From Solirubrobacterales bacterium (lineage in GTDB: Bacteria; Actinomycetota; Thermoleophilia; Solirubrobacterales; Solirubrobacteraceae): a stretch of 34,241 nucleotides of DNA. The position numbers were made by a program, and so were the translations under genes. The notes under the pieces are model-generated. The model saw nothing but the letters and a program-made list of their open reading frames with translations, was not told the DNA's origin and searched no databases. The stretch is taken from NCBI GenBank assembly GCA_027451345.1, contig DAIDJO010000092.1, positions 1 to 34,241 on the forward strand, read 5' to 3'. Position 1 is the stretch's first letter, and each line of letters opens with the position of its first letter. This document shows positions 8,051-15,704 of the stretch, piece after piece.

Positions 8051-9082
8051 CTAACTTTCATCGGTCGCCTGCTGGCGGGGCTGCGTCGCCCTTCGCAACC
8101 CCATGACGGTGCCACGACGAGCCCGCTGCACTCGCCACCAGCGCAGCACGTCCGGGGCGTCAACGATGGTGACAATCAGTAACAGCACCGCCGGCAGGAG
8201 CGAGTTCACGTAGTTCGCCGAATGCAGCACCGGGATCGCCTCCGTCACGATCCCCAGCGATAATGCACCGGCAGCAATTGAAATCGGGTTTCCCCTTCCA
8301 CCGGAAAGGGGCACGCCGCCCAAGAGCGCGGCTGTAGTTGCAAAGATCAATGGACTGACCGTTTGCGTCGGGGCCGCGTACTGCAGGCTGTAGCCCTGCA
8401 GAGCACCGGACAGTGTGCAGAGAACTGCCGACGTTGCGAAGACCGCGGTGACGATCAGCGGAATCCTGAGTCCCACGACACGGGCGCTCTTGCGATCACT
8501 GCCGATTGCTCTCAGGTTACGGCCAAGCGCCGTGGCCATGAGGATCAGGGCAACCAGCACGAATACGCCAATCGCGACGAAGACCTGCACCGAGAACACG
8601 CTGGCGATCGGGTTGGTCAGCGCCGTGCTGACACCCTGATTGGGATAGGAGAGCGTCTGGTTGTTGCTGATCACGTAGACGAGTCCGAGGACGGTGATGA
8701 AGCCACCCAGTGTGACCGCTATCGAGTTGATGCCGAGCCTGGAGACCACCAGTCCCTGGATCAGACCAATCACAAGGCCGGCGCCCATCGCCACCAGAAC
8801 GCCAACCAGAGGTGAACCGACGCCTGTCTTCACAGCCAGGATCGATCCAAGCAGGTAAGTGGAGGAGACCGACAGGTCGAACTCACCGGCGATCATGCTG
8901 AGACCTAGCGCGAGCGTCACGAGGCCAAGCGTCGCCAGCGTGTTGAGAATGTCACTGACGTTGACGGTCCCGACTCTGGCAGCGCTGTCGAACACCGGGA
9001 GCAGCGCGAACAGGATCGCAAGGATAACGAGCAGCGCAAACGGCCGCAAAGCGTCGCGCCGGTAACGCAGGATGGCGCTCAT
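8051..9082 (-). CDS. ABC transporter permease, ribose/monosaccharide type
   Basis: A 343-residue hydrophobic protein of the BPD_transp_2 (RbsC-like) family with about eight to ten membrane helices. The family core appears in SMIAGEFDLSVSSTYLLGSI and in the late stretch GGVPLSGGRG. The ATG at 9082 is preceded by GGAGG eight bases upstream and overlaps the stop of the other permease as ATGA; the longer open frame upstream lies within that permease gene. Two non-identical permeases side by side suggest a heterodimeric channel. RbsC-type systems carry sugars but also nucleosides, autoinducer-2, polyols and other small molecules, so the family name does not fix the substrate. Confidence 0.92.
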   Translation of the reverse strand: MSAILRYRRDALRPFALLVILAILFALLPVFDSAARVGTVNVSDILNTLATLGLVTLALGLSMIAGEFDLSVSSTYLLGSILAVKTGVGSPLVGVLVAMGAGLVIGLIQGLVVSRLGINSIAVTLGGFITVLGLVYVISNNQTLSYPNQGVSTALTNPIASVFSVQVFVAIGVFVLVALILMATALGRNLRAIGSDRKSARVVGLRIPLIVTAVFATSAVLCTLSGALQGYSLQYAAPTQTVSPLIFATTAALLGGVPLSGGRGNPISIAAGALSLGIVTEAIPVLHSANYVNSLLPAVLLLIVTIVDAPDVLRWWRVQRARRGTVMGLRRATQPRQQATDES

Positions 9083-10071
9083 GATGCTGACCTCCCACGA
9101 ATCAGACGGATCAGGATTACGACAGCAAACACGACGATCCCCTTTGCGAGCAGTTGCCAGCCCTCGTTGTACCCGCGTAACACCACCAAGTCGGAAACCG
9201 CCTGAATGAAGATCGCGCCAACGAGCGCCTGCCACGCAGAGCCTCTACCACCCGTGATCGCAATCCCGCCGACCACGGCGGCCGCGATCCCGTCGTAGGT
9301 GTAGGTGCTCTCATCCAACAGCGATCCGCTCCCGTTGAAACCGCCGACCTCGACGCCGGCGATTCCGAGGCATAGTCCTGCGAGGGCAAACGCCCCAACG
9401 ATGATCCACCCGGTCGGAAGTCCGGCAGCATGTGCTGCGCGACGGTTCTCCCCGACGAGGTACAGCGACTTCCCGAAGCTGGTTCTCCGCAGGACAACCT
9501 CGATGACGATGACCAGCCCGAGGAGCACGAAGCAGGCGACGGGCAGGTCACCGATCAGGGGTACGTGCACCAGATTCTCGATGAACGCCAGAGAGGTGTT
9601 GCCCATCGGCGGCTCGATCGTGGCCCCTTGGCTGAGCCACAGGAACACGCCTTCCTGGAGGCCACCAGCAGCGATCGACACGATGATCGGGTTGGCGCCC
9701 ACGCCGCCGACCAGGAGACCCTGGATACCGAGCATCACTACTGCGCTGGCGAGCGTCACGATGATCGCGATCGCCCCGCCGTTCGGCAGCAGGTAAAGCA
9801 CCTCCGAGGCAGTCACCGCGCCGGTCGCAGCGATCGACAGCGAGAAGAGATTGCCGCTGATCATGATCAGCGCCGTGGCGACTGCGAACACGCCAACAAA
9901 TGCGCTCTGATCCAGCACGGATCGGAGGTTTGCAGCTGTCAGATAGCCGCTCGTGCTGACTGCCAGATAGACAAAGGCCGCGACGATCATGACCATCAGC
10001 GCGTACCCAGCGATCTCGCTGGCTCCAAGTCGTCGCTGCGGCGCGCGGACTACTGCTTGAAGAGTGCTCAC
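9079..10071 (-). CDS. ABC transporter permease, ribose/monosaccharide type
   Basis: A 330-residue inner-membrane permease homologous to RbsC, with roughly nine hydrophobic segments. Typical landmarks are LIMISGNLFSLSIAATGAVT and, near the C-terminus, AVVGGIAITGGRGSAWQALV. It begins ten bases after the ATPase gene and its stop overlaps the next permease start. The core stretch has NLFSLS where most family members have a GIDLSVG-like sequence, a small divergence shared with some heterodimeric pairs. It would form the translocation pore together with its neighbour. Confidence 0.92.
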   Translation of the reverse strand: MSTLQAVVRAPQRRLGASEIAGYALMVMIVAAFVYLAVSTSGYLTAANLRSVLDQSAFVGVFAVATALIMISGNLFSLSIAATGAVTASEVLYLLPNGGAIAIIVTLASAVVMLGIQGLLVGGVGANPIIVSIAAGGLQEGVFLWLSQGATIEPPMGNTSLAFIENLVHVPLIGDLPVACFVLLGLVIVIEVVLRRTSFGKSLYLVGENRRAAHAAGLPTGWIIVGAFALAGLCLGIAGVEVGGFNGSGSLLDESTYTYDGIAAAVVGGIAITGGRGSAWQALVGAIFIQAVSDLVVLRGYNEGWQLLAKGIVVFAVVILIRLIRGRSAS

Positions 10072-10081
10072 GCCTATCTCC

Positions 10082-11650
10082 CTACGCCTCGTGGACCCGG
10101 TGCTCGCTCACGCGGTCGCGCCTGCTGAGCGTGATGTCTGCAGACAGGTTCTCCATTGTCACTTCCGCTCGGGATCGCTCCGCCACAGTCGTTCCTTCGA
10201 ACATCGTGATGACGACATCCGAAAGTTCCATCACCTCATCCGCATCTGTCGAAGCGAACATGACAGCCACTCCCGAGGAGGCCGCCTTCCGGAGAAGCCC
10301 GTGAATATCCGCACGACCGGCGACATCAACGCCCCTGGTGGGCTCATCGAACAGCAGGAGGCGAACGTCGTCACGGTCCAGACACCGACCAAGAAACACC
10401 TTCTGCTGATTGCCACCGCTGAGCGACGAGGCCTCAAGCGGCAGCCGCTCCTTCGCCACTCCGACAAATTCGGCGATGCGCATGGCGAGACGTCGAGCCC
10501 GGGTCGGCCTGAACCAGCCCAAGATCGTCGCCGCGCCAAGTCGGGTTGCGATCAGGTTGCTGGCGATCGGCTTCTCCAGGAACAGGCCTTCGGATTTTCG
10601 GTCGTTTGAGGCAAACGCAATGCCCGACTTGAGCGCGCGTCGTGGCGAACCGAGCAGCACGCGGCGGTTGCCGAGCGTTACTGAGCCCTGAGCGTCAGCG
10701 ACCAAGCCAGCGATGGCCCTCAGCACTTCGCTGGCGCCGGAACCCACCTGCCCGGTCAGACCGACGATCTCACCAGGCATGACCTCCACATCGAAACTCT
10801 GTACGGCGCCAGGCACGCGAAGACCCTCCACCCGCACTGACGCTTCGCCCGATGTTTGAGCCGGCGCCGTGCGGCTCACCTCCTCCAGCTCGGCCCCGAT
10901 CATCATCCTGATCAGTTCATTCCTGGTGCCGATTGCGCTGGTGCGGCGCGTGTCAACCCGGCGCCCATCTCGAAACACGGTCACTCGATCGCACAGTTCC
11001 AAGACTTCACCCAGTCGATGCGATATGTAAATCACGCTTGTACCGGCAGCCGCCAGCTCGCGCGTGACGCTGAACACATGATCGATTTCAGAGTCACTCA
11101 GCGTGGCGGTCGGCTCATCGAGCATGAGTATCCGCGCATTGCGACCCAGGGCCCGGGCGATTTCGACCAACTGCCGTTCACCGACCGATAGCCTCTCGGC
11201 GAGCATGCGCGGTTCCAGGTGACCGAGACCAACCCGCTCAAGCAACTGACTGGCACGCGCTCGGCGAGCGGCCGGGTGTGAAAACAAGCTCTCGGAGGTT
11301 CCGCCCAGAAACAGATTCTCGTCCACGGTCAGGTCAGGTGCGATGCTGAGCTCCTGGTCGACCACGGCGATCCCCGCGTGCCTTGCGGCGAGCGGATCCT
11401 TGAAAGCTGTCGTCTCGCCGTCCAACACAATGGTGCCGTCGTCCGGCTGCACCTGACCGGTCAGCACCTTCACGAGCGTGGATTTGCCGGCACCGTTGTG
11501 CCCACACAGGCCGTGTATCTCACCCCGTCGGACGCTGAAGTCGACCTCGGACAGCGCGACGAGAGCGCCATAACGCTTGGTGATGCCGTGGGCTGCCAGG
11601 ACCTCCTCACCGCTAGTGGTCGATTGGCGCTCGGTGGCTGTTGCGCTCAT
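10082..11650 (-). CDS. Sugar-type ABC transporter ATP-binding protein (double ATPase)
   Basis: A 522-residue cytoplasmic ATPase with two fused ABC domains, the RbsA/MglA/XylG layout and normal length. Domain 1 has Walker A GHNGAGKST (residues 50-58), signature LSVGERQLVEIARAL and Walker B LMLDEPTATLS. Domain 2 has the degenerate Walker A GQVGSGASE that is usual in this family, signature LSGGNQQKVFLGR and Walker B LLFDEPTRGVD. It energises import through the two permeases that follow ten bases downstream. An 81-base gap with a strong hairpin separates it from the binding-protein gene upstream. Confidence 0.95.
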   Translation of the reverse strand: MSATATERQSTTSGEEVLAAHGITKRYGALVALSEVDFSVRRGEIHGLCGHNGAGKSTLVKVLTGQVQPDDGTIVLDGETTAFKDPLAARHAGIAVVDQELSIAPDLTVDENLFLGGTSESLFSHPAARRARASQLLERVGLGHLEPRMLAERLSVGERQLVEIARALGRNARILMLDEPTATLSDSEIDHVFSVTRELAAAGTSVIYISHRLGEVLELCDRVTVFRDGRRVDTRRTSAIGTRNELIRMMIGAELEEVSRTAPAQTSGEASVRVEGLRVPGAVQSFDVEVMPGEIVGLTGQVGSGASEVLRAIAGLVADAQGSVTLGNRRVLLGSPRRALKSGIAFASNDRKSEGLFLEKPIASNLIATRLGAATILGWFRPTRARRLAMRIAEFVGVAKERLPLEASSLSGGNQQKVFLGRCLDRDDVRLLLFDEPTRGVDVAGRADIHGLLRKAASSGVAVMFASTDADEVMELSDVVITMFEGTTVAERSRAEVTMENLSADITLSRRDRVSEHRVHEA

Positions 11651-11676
11651 GAAACTCTCAAAGAGGGTTCATCGTT

Positions 11677-11709
11677 GCGGCCGGCCGGCGAGAGTCGCCG
11701 GCCGGCCGC
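11677..11709 (-). other. Perfect 15-bp intercistronic hairpin after the binding-protein gene
   Basis: GCGGCCGGCCGGCGA and its exact reverse complement flank a GAG loop in the gap between the solute-binding protein and the ATPase. No T-run follows. Hairpins in this position are known in binding-protein-dependent operons, for example after malE, where they stabilise the upstream message so that the binding protein is made in excess. That role here is inferred from position and stem strength. Confidence 0.7.
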
Positions 11710-11731
11710 GCCGGATGTGTTCAGGACTCGT

Positions 11732-12823
11732 CTACTTCGTCGGCCACGCCGAGCACAGAGACTTGAACTGCTTGTAGTTCGCGAGCGTGAAGCGCTGCTC
11801 GCGCACGATCACCGTGTGCGGCTGCTTCTGGCCGTTCAGGAACGAGGCGATGTGCTCCGCCGCAGTCGAAGACTCCTGGATCGGCGACTGCGTCGCATCA
11901 CCCCACAGCTTGCCGGCCTGCATCTGGGCAAAGCCGATCGGAGTGCAGTTGCTGGCCGTGACGACCAGATCCCCATGCGCGACACCGGTTGGGATCCCAA
12001 GCTGCTGAGCAGCCTGGATGATGCCGGCAGCTTGGTAGTCCGCCATGCCGTAAGCGCCCTGGATACCGCCCTTGGACCGATACTGGGTCAGCACCTGGAG
12101 CGCCAACTGGCTCGACTTCACCTGGTCCCAGTTGCCGTCCTGCACGGACACGATCTTGTACTGCGGGTACTTCTTCATGTACGCGTTGAAGGCGTTGATG
12201 CGCTGCTGAACGATCTGCGTGCCCATCGTTCCGGTGATCATCATCACGTTGCCCTTACGGTAACCGGCCTTCCGCATCCCCTGAACGATGTTCTGAGCGG
12301 CAGAGAGGCCGAGTACTGGGTTGTCAGCGACGACCTCGAAGGCGATCTTCTTCTCTCCCGCAGGAGCAACCGGAGCGTTCACGTTGATGACCGGGATGCC
12401 GGCTGCCTTGGCTCTCGCGATGGCGGGAACGATCGCCGTAGCACTTGAGGCGAAGACAACGATGGCGCTCGGCTTCTGCGCGATCGCCTGGTCCATGTGC
12501 TGGTTCTGCAGAGCCGGGTCAAAGTTGTCAGACAACTGCGTCACGCCGACTCCGGCTGCCTTGAGCAGCTTCGTCAGATGGATGTTGTAGGCGTGGCAGA
12601 AGACGTTCGGCTCGCATGTCACCAAAACGATCTTCTTGTGACCCTTGACCTTCGGGACCGCCGTCTTCGTGACCGCTGGGCTTGTGACCGTCTGGCTGCC
12701 ATTGGTCGCGGCTTGCACTGGCGGGACCGCCTGGGTCACGACCATGGCCACGGCGAGCGCCGCGACCGCCGCGAGAATGCCAAATCCCCCGGGCTTCGTA
12801 TAGAGCTTGATAAGGCGAATCAT
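11732..12823 (-). CDS. ABC transporter substrate-binding protein, ribose type (exported)
   Basis: A 363-residue periplasmic-binding-protein fold type I protein. Residues 1-38 form a signal peptide: basic start, hydrophobic stretch about 14-33, and VQA-A as a likely signal peptidase I site. No lipobox cysteine is seen. The mature part has the two-lobe features of RbsB-like receptors, with SAIVVFASSATAIVPAIARA, GIPVINVNAPV and MMITGTMGTQIVQQRINAF. A Pro/Val/Lys-rich linker precedes the fold. GGAGAGG lies eight bases before the ATG. It is first in the transport operon, with a predicted promoter about 75-100 bases upstream. The ligand is unknown; as the neighbours are hydrolases and a deaminase-like enzyme, an amide- or nitrogen-containing molecule is as likely as a sugar. 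Confidence 0.92.
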   Translation of the reverse strand: MIRLIKLYTKPGGFGILAAVAALAVAMVVTQAVPPVQAATNGSQTVTSPAVTKTAVPKVKGHKKIVLVTCEPNVFCHAYNIHLTKLLKAAGVGVTQLSDNFDPALQNQHMDQAIAQKPSAIVVFASSATAIVPAIARAKAAGIPVINVNAPVAPAGEKKIAFEVVADNPVLGLSAAQNIVQGMRKAGYRKGNVMMITGTMGTQIVQQRINAFNAYMKKYPQYKIVSVQDGNWDQVKSSQLALQVLTQYRSKGGIQGAYGMADYQAAGIIQAAQQLGIPTGVAHGDLVVTASNCTPIGFAQMQAGKLWGDATQSPIQESSTAAEHIASFLNGQKQPHTVIVREQRFTLANYKQFKSLCSAWPTK

Positions 12824-12897
12824 CTGCGCAACCTCTCCTCTACCTCAGACTGCACCGCACTTACGACTCGCGCAGTCAGTTTGAATAATGTGAAGTG

Positions 12898-12926
12898 ATA
12901 CTATCGTTTCCACAGCGTGGCTGCAA
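12898..12926 (-). promoter_or_regulatory. Predicted housekeeping promoter for the transport/catabolic operon
   Basis: On the minus strand TTGCAG (12926-12921) and TAGTAT (12903-12898) are separated by exactly 17 bases, a good sigma-70-type promoter. Transcription would start near 12891, leaving a leader of about 68 bases before the binding-protein ATG. The spacer contains the small dyad CCACGCTGTGG, a possible regulator contact. Confidence 0.5.
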
Positions 12927-13058
12927 GCCATCGCGTCGTTTAGTATTTGTCGCTTAAGGTCTCGCTGTTCATAGGCTCCACACGACCAGCTTGCGCGCAG
13001 CGACAACTGCGCCGCTCGAGCGTCGAAGCCCGACGCATGCAGTTGCCGTGAGCGCGCG

Positions 13059-14249
13059 TCAGTCGTCGAGGAACAGGCCCCTGGGGGCATTGGTGAGCAC
13101 CTCGCACCCCGTATCGGTGACAACGACCACATCCTCGATCCGGGTTCCCGCCACACCTGGCTTCAACAGGCAGGGCTCAATCGTGAAGACCTCCCCGACT
13201 CGCAGCTCATAATCGTCGTAGTAGTAGTCCGGCACATCGTGGATATCCAGGCCGACCCCATGCCCGACGAGCTCAATCTTGTACTCCCCGAGACCGGCGT
13301 CATCAGCAACAGCCTTGGCGACCGCGTTCAGGTGAGCCGGCGTCACGCCCGGCTTGACGGTTTTAGTCACCTCGGCGTTCATCAGCACCGTGGTCGCGTG
13401 CAGGTGACGGAGTTCCTCTGACAGGTCCGACGGATCACCGGCGAGCCGCATCCTCGCGATGTCTCCGGCGTACCCGTCGAACTTGGGCAGCACATCAAAG
13501 AGAACCCATTCACCGCGCTCGATCTTCTTCCTGCGAGTCGGCAAGGAACTGCCTGAGGCACTGTTCACTCCGGCGCTGATGATGCAACCACCTGCCGTCT
13601 CCAGATCGCCCAGGCGTCGAAGCTCCTCCTCCGCGACCAGCCCCACCTCATACTCATTTGCACCGGGCTCAACCGCCTTCATGCCGGCGATGGCGGCCGC
13701 GTCGGCGATCTTCTCCGCTCGGCGATGCCGCTCCAGCTCGGCGGGGCTCTTGACCGCCCGCACGCGAGAGATGGCAAGTGTGGGCACCAGTTCGACATCT
13801 TGTGCGGCGGCCGTCAAGGCGAGGTAGTCCCGAGCCGGGAAGATGTACCAATTGTCGATCCCCACGCGTCGGAGACCGTGTTTGGCAATCAGTCGCCCAA
13901 GATCGGCTCCCATCTGCGTTGAGGCGCGAGTGTCTGCGTACTTCGACATCTCCTGGGCACGCACCACATCCCACAGTGCATCCGTCAGCAGCACCGGTTC
14001 ACCGTCAACAGGCACGAGTGCCGCAGCAGCACCAAAGATGTAGTAGCCGTGCTCACGCGTGTGCTGATGACCGACGAACCTCGTGTAGTAGGACGTCAGG
14101 TACCGGATGTTCGCCGTCAACTTCGCGTTTGAGTAGGCGATGATCGCGTCCAGTCCCTCCGCGCTGGCAGCCGCCCGAACGGCTTCGGTGCGGGTGCGGT
14201 ATTCGGCATCTGCGATCGGCTCGATGGGCCACAGGTCACTTGCGCGCAT
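13059..14249 (-). CDS. M24-family (creatinase/prolidase-type) metallohydrolase
   Basis: A 396-residue two-domain protein: an N-terminal creatinase-like domain (about 1-165) and a C-terminal pita-bread domain. All five metal ligands are visible: Asp252, Asp263, His330 (GHGVGLDIHD), Glu358 (IEPC) and Glu372 (RIED), with second-shell His337. The M24 family includes Xaa-Pro aminopeptidase, prolidase, creatinase and ectoine hydrolase, all cleaving C-N bonds, so a C-N hydrolase function is likely but the substrate is open. The ATG at 14249 is supported by GGAGA seven bases upstream; an open extension of 19 codons lacks such a site. It follows a second M24 gene after 99 bases. The pair may act as a heteromer or on successive substrates. 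Confidence 0.88.
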   Translation of the reverse strand: MRASDLWPIEPIADAEYRTRTEAVRAAASAEGLDAIIAYSNAKLTANIRYLTSYYTRFVGHQHTREHGYYIFGAAAALVPVDGEPVLLTDALWDVVRAQEMSKYADTRASTQMGADLGRLIAKHGLRRVGIDNWYIFPARDYLALTAAAQDVELVPTLAISRVRAVKSPAELERHRRAEKIADAAAIAGMKAVEPGANEYEVGLVAEEELRRLGDLETAGGCIISAGVNSASGSSLPTRRKKIERGEWVLFDVLPKFDGYAGDIARMRLAGDPSDLSEELRHLHATTVLMNAEVTKTVKPGVTPAHLNAVAKAVADDAGLGEYKIELVGHGVGLDIHDVPDYYYDDYELRVGEVFTIEPCLLKPGVAGTRIEDVVVVTDTGCEVLTNAPRGLFLDD

Positions 14250-14290
14250 AACGCTGTCTCCAATTGGTGTTCGTAACGGGCTCCGCCTGC

Positions 14291-14328
14291 CCGCCCGCGA
14301 CGCCACACAGGGCTGGCCTCGCGGGCGG
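14291..14328 (-). other. Long intercistronic hairpin between the two M24 genes
   Basis: A ten-base arm CCGCCCGCGA pairs with TCGCGGGCGG, then after one C/C mismatch GCCA pairs with TGGC, closing an eight-base loop. The structure fills much of the 99-base gap and has no T-tract. Partial termination or message processing between the two hydrolase genes is inferred. Confidence 0.6.
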
Positions 14329-14348
14329 CTTCATGAGCGGCTATCGGC

Positions 14349-15647
14349 TCAGATCAAGGCCTCGTCATAGAAGGGATGCTTGGTGAACAGAACAGGTCCA
14401 TCCTTCGTGACAAGGAGGTTCTCCTCCAGGCGGACCGTCTGCTCCAGACCCGGATGGCCGGCAAAGGTCTCACATGCGAAGTACATGTTCTCCTCGAGCA
14501 CAACCGGGTAGTCAAGCGAGTAAGCGCGCGAGATCCACATTCCCTCATACAGAGACAACCCGATGGAATGTGCGAACTGTTGCAGCGTCACAGTTCCATA
14601 TTCATCGTCGGCGTACTTCGGGAGCTTGGATGCAACGTCGGCTGTGGTGTTGCCGGCCTTCATCATCTCGATCGCGGCGTACATGGTCTCGTAGCATTCC
14701 TTGTAGAGATCCTTCTCCTTAGGACTCAGCGGCGCGTCCACCTTGAAGCAGCGGACGAAGTCCACGAAGTACCCACCCGGACCGACCGCGTTCTGGTCAA
14801 CGATCACCAGATCTCCCTGGCGAATCACCTTGTCCGTGTGCCAGCGCCGATACGGGCTGGTATTTCCTCCGGAGGCAACGATGATGTCGTAGACGAAGTC
14901 GAAACCATTCTCGTACAGGTACTCATTGACCTTTGCAGTGATCGTTGACTCACGCACTCCCGGCTTGAGCCACTCATTCTCGATCTTCCAGAACGATGTG
15001 TCTCCGAATGCGCTTGAGATCTTCAGACACTCGAGTTCATCAGGTGTCTTGATGACGCGGGCGCCCGACATCACGGGCCACGCGCTGACCGTCTTGAGGC
15101 CCGCCCGCTCGAACGCGGCCATCGCCGACGGATCGGCGATGTCCAGGCCGATACGCTCACCCTCAACGCCATTGGACTTGAGGACATCGATGATCGACTG
15201 GACCATCTTGTCCGCCATCATCTCCTCGGCGCTCTCCGCCCACTTCCATGTGATCGCCGGCCGGATGTTCCCGTTCAGCCAGGGGGCATCGATCTTCGCG
15301 CACTCGAGGTCGGAGCCGGCTGTCTCGAACAGGACCGGCTCTCCACCGCGCGGCAGGACGCAGTAGCGGATGAAGATGTTGTTCTTCCAGTTGCCCTGGA
15401 ATACCCCGGTGATGTAACGGACGTTCTCGCCCACGAAGCACACTACGGCACCGAGATCATGTTCTTCCATCTTCATGCGAGCCCGTGCCAGCCGGTCACG
15501 GCGCATGCGATCGAAGTCGACGCGGCCCTGCCAGTCCGTGGCAGTTGTGCTGTAGACCCGCCTGGGGTCATGCTCATGCGGCTTTCCGAGGAAGGAGAGG
15601 TCCATGCCCTTGCCAACCGGAGTCAGCTCGTGATCATTGGTGGTCAT
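14349..15647 (-). CDS. M24-family metallohydrolase, DddP-like branch
   Basis: A 432-residue pita-bread-fold protein. The five metal ligands of M24 enzymes are in place: Asp284, Asp296, His360, Glu393 and Glu408. From memory of DddP, the M24-type DMSP lyase of roseobacters, several stretches line up: the DFDRMRRDRLARARM start of the N-domain, NVRYITG, and the ending LEENLLVTKDGPVLFTKHPF. However, the residue six positions after the metal histidine, the catalytic Asp in DddP, is Leu366 here, and the aspartate two residues after the first metal Asp is Asn286. DMSP lyase activity is therefore unlikely, and a C-N hydrolase of unknown substrate is the safer call. It sits between the deaminase-like gene and the other M24 gene on one strand. 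Confidence 0.82.
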   Translation of the reverse strand: MTTNDHELTPVGKGMDLSFLGKPHEHDPRRVYSTTATDWQGRVDFDRMRRDRLARARMKMEEHDLGAVVCFVGENVRYITGVFQGNWKNNIFIRYCVLPRGGEPVLFETAGSDLECAKIDAPWLNGNIRPAITWKWAESAEEMMADKMVQSIIDVLKSNGVEGERIGLDIADPSAMAAFERAGLKTVSAWPVMSGARVIKTPDELECLKISSAFGDTSFWKIENEWLKPGVRESTITAKVNEYLYENGFDFVYDIIVASGGNTSPYRRWHTDKVIRQGDLVIVDQNAVGPGGYFVDFVRCFKVDAPLSPKEKDLYKECYETMYAAIEMMKAGNTTADVASKLPKYADDEYGTVTLQQFAHSIGLSLYEGMWISRAYSLDYPVVLEENMYFACETFAGHPGLEQTVRLEENLLVTKDGPVLFTKHPFYDEALI

Positions 15648-15704
15648 TCTGGGTAATCGCCCTTCGGGTCGTGGCTGTTGTCTATTGCTGCTCGCACCCG
15701 AGCC

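Noticed and set aside
12937-12959. Possible second copy of the XRE-cupin dyad upstream of the binding-protein promoter (CGTTTAG ... CTTAAGG)
   Set aside because: Only about four of seven arm positions are complementary and the spacing differs from the nested dyad, so the resemblance is too weak to call.
14349-15647. Naming this M24 protein a DMSP lyase (DddP)
   Set aside because: The catalytic aspartate position carries leucine and a nearby aspartate is asparagine, and nothing else in the cluster suggests DMSP metabolism.
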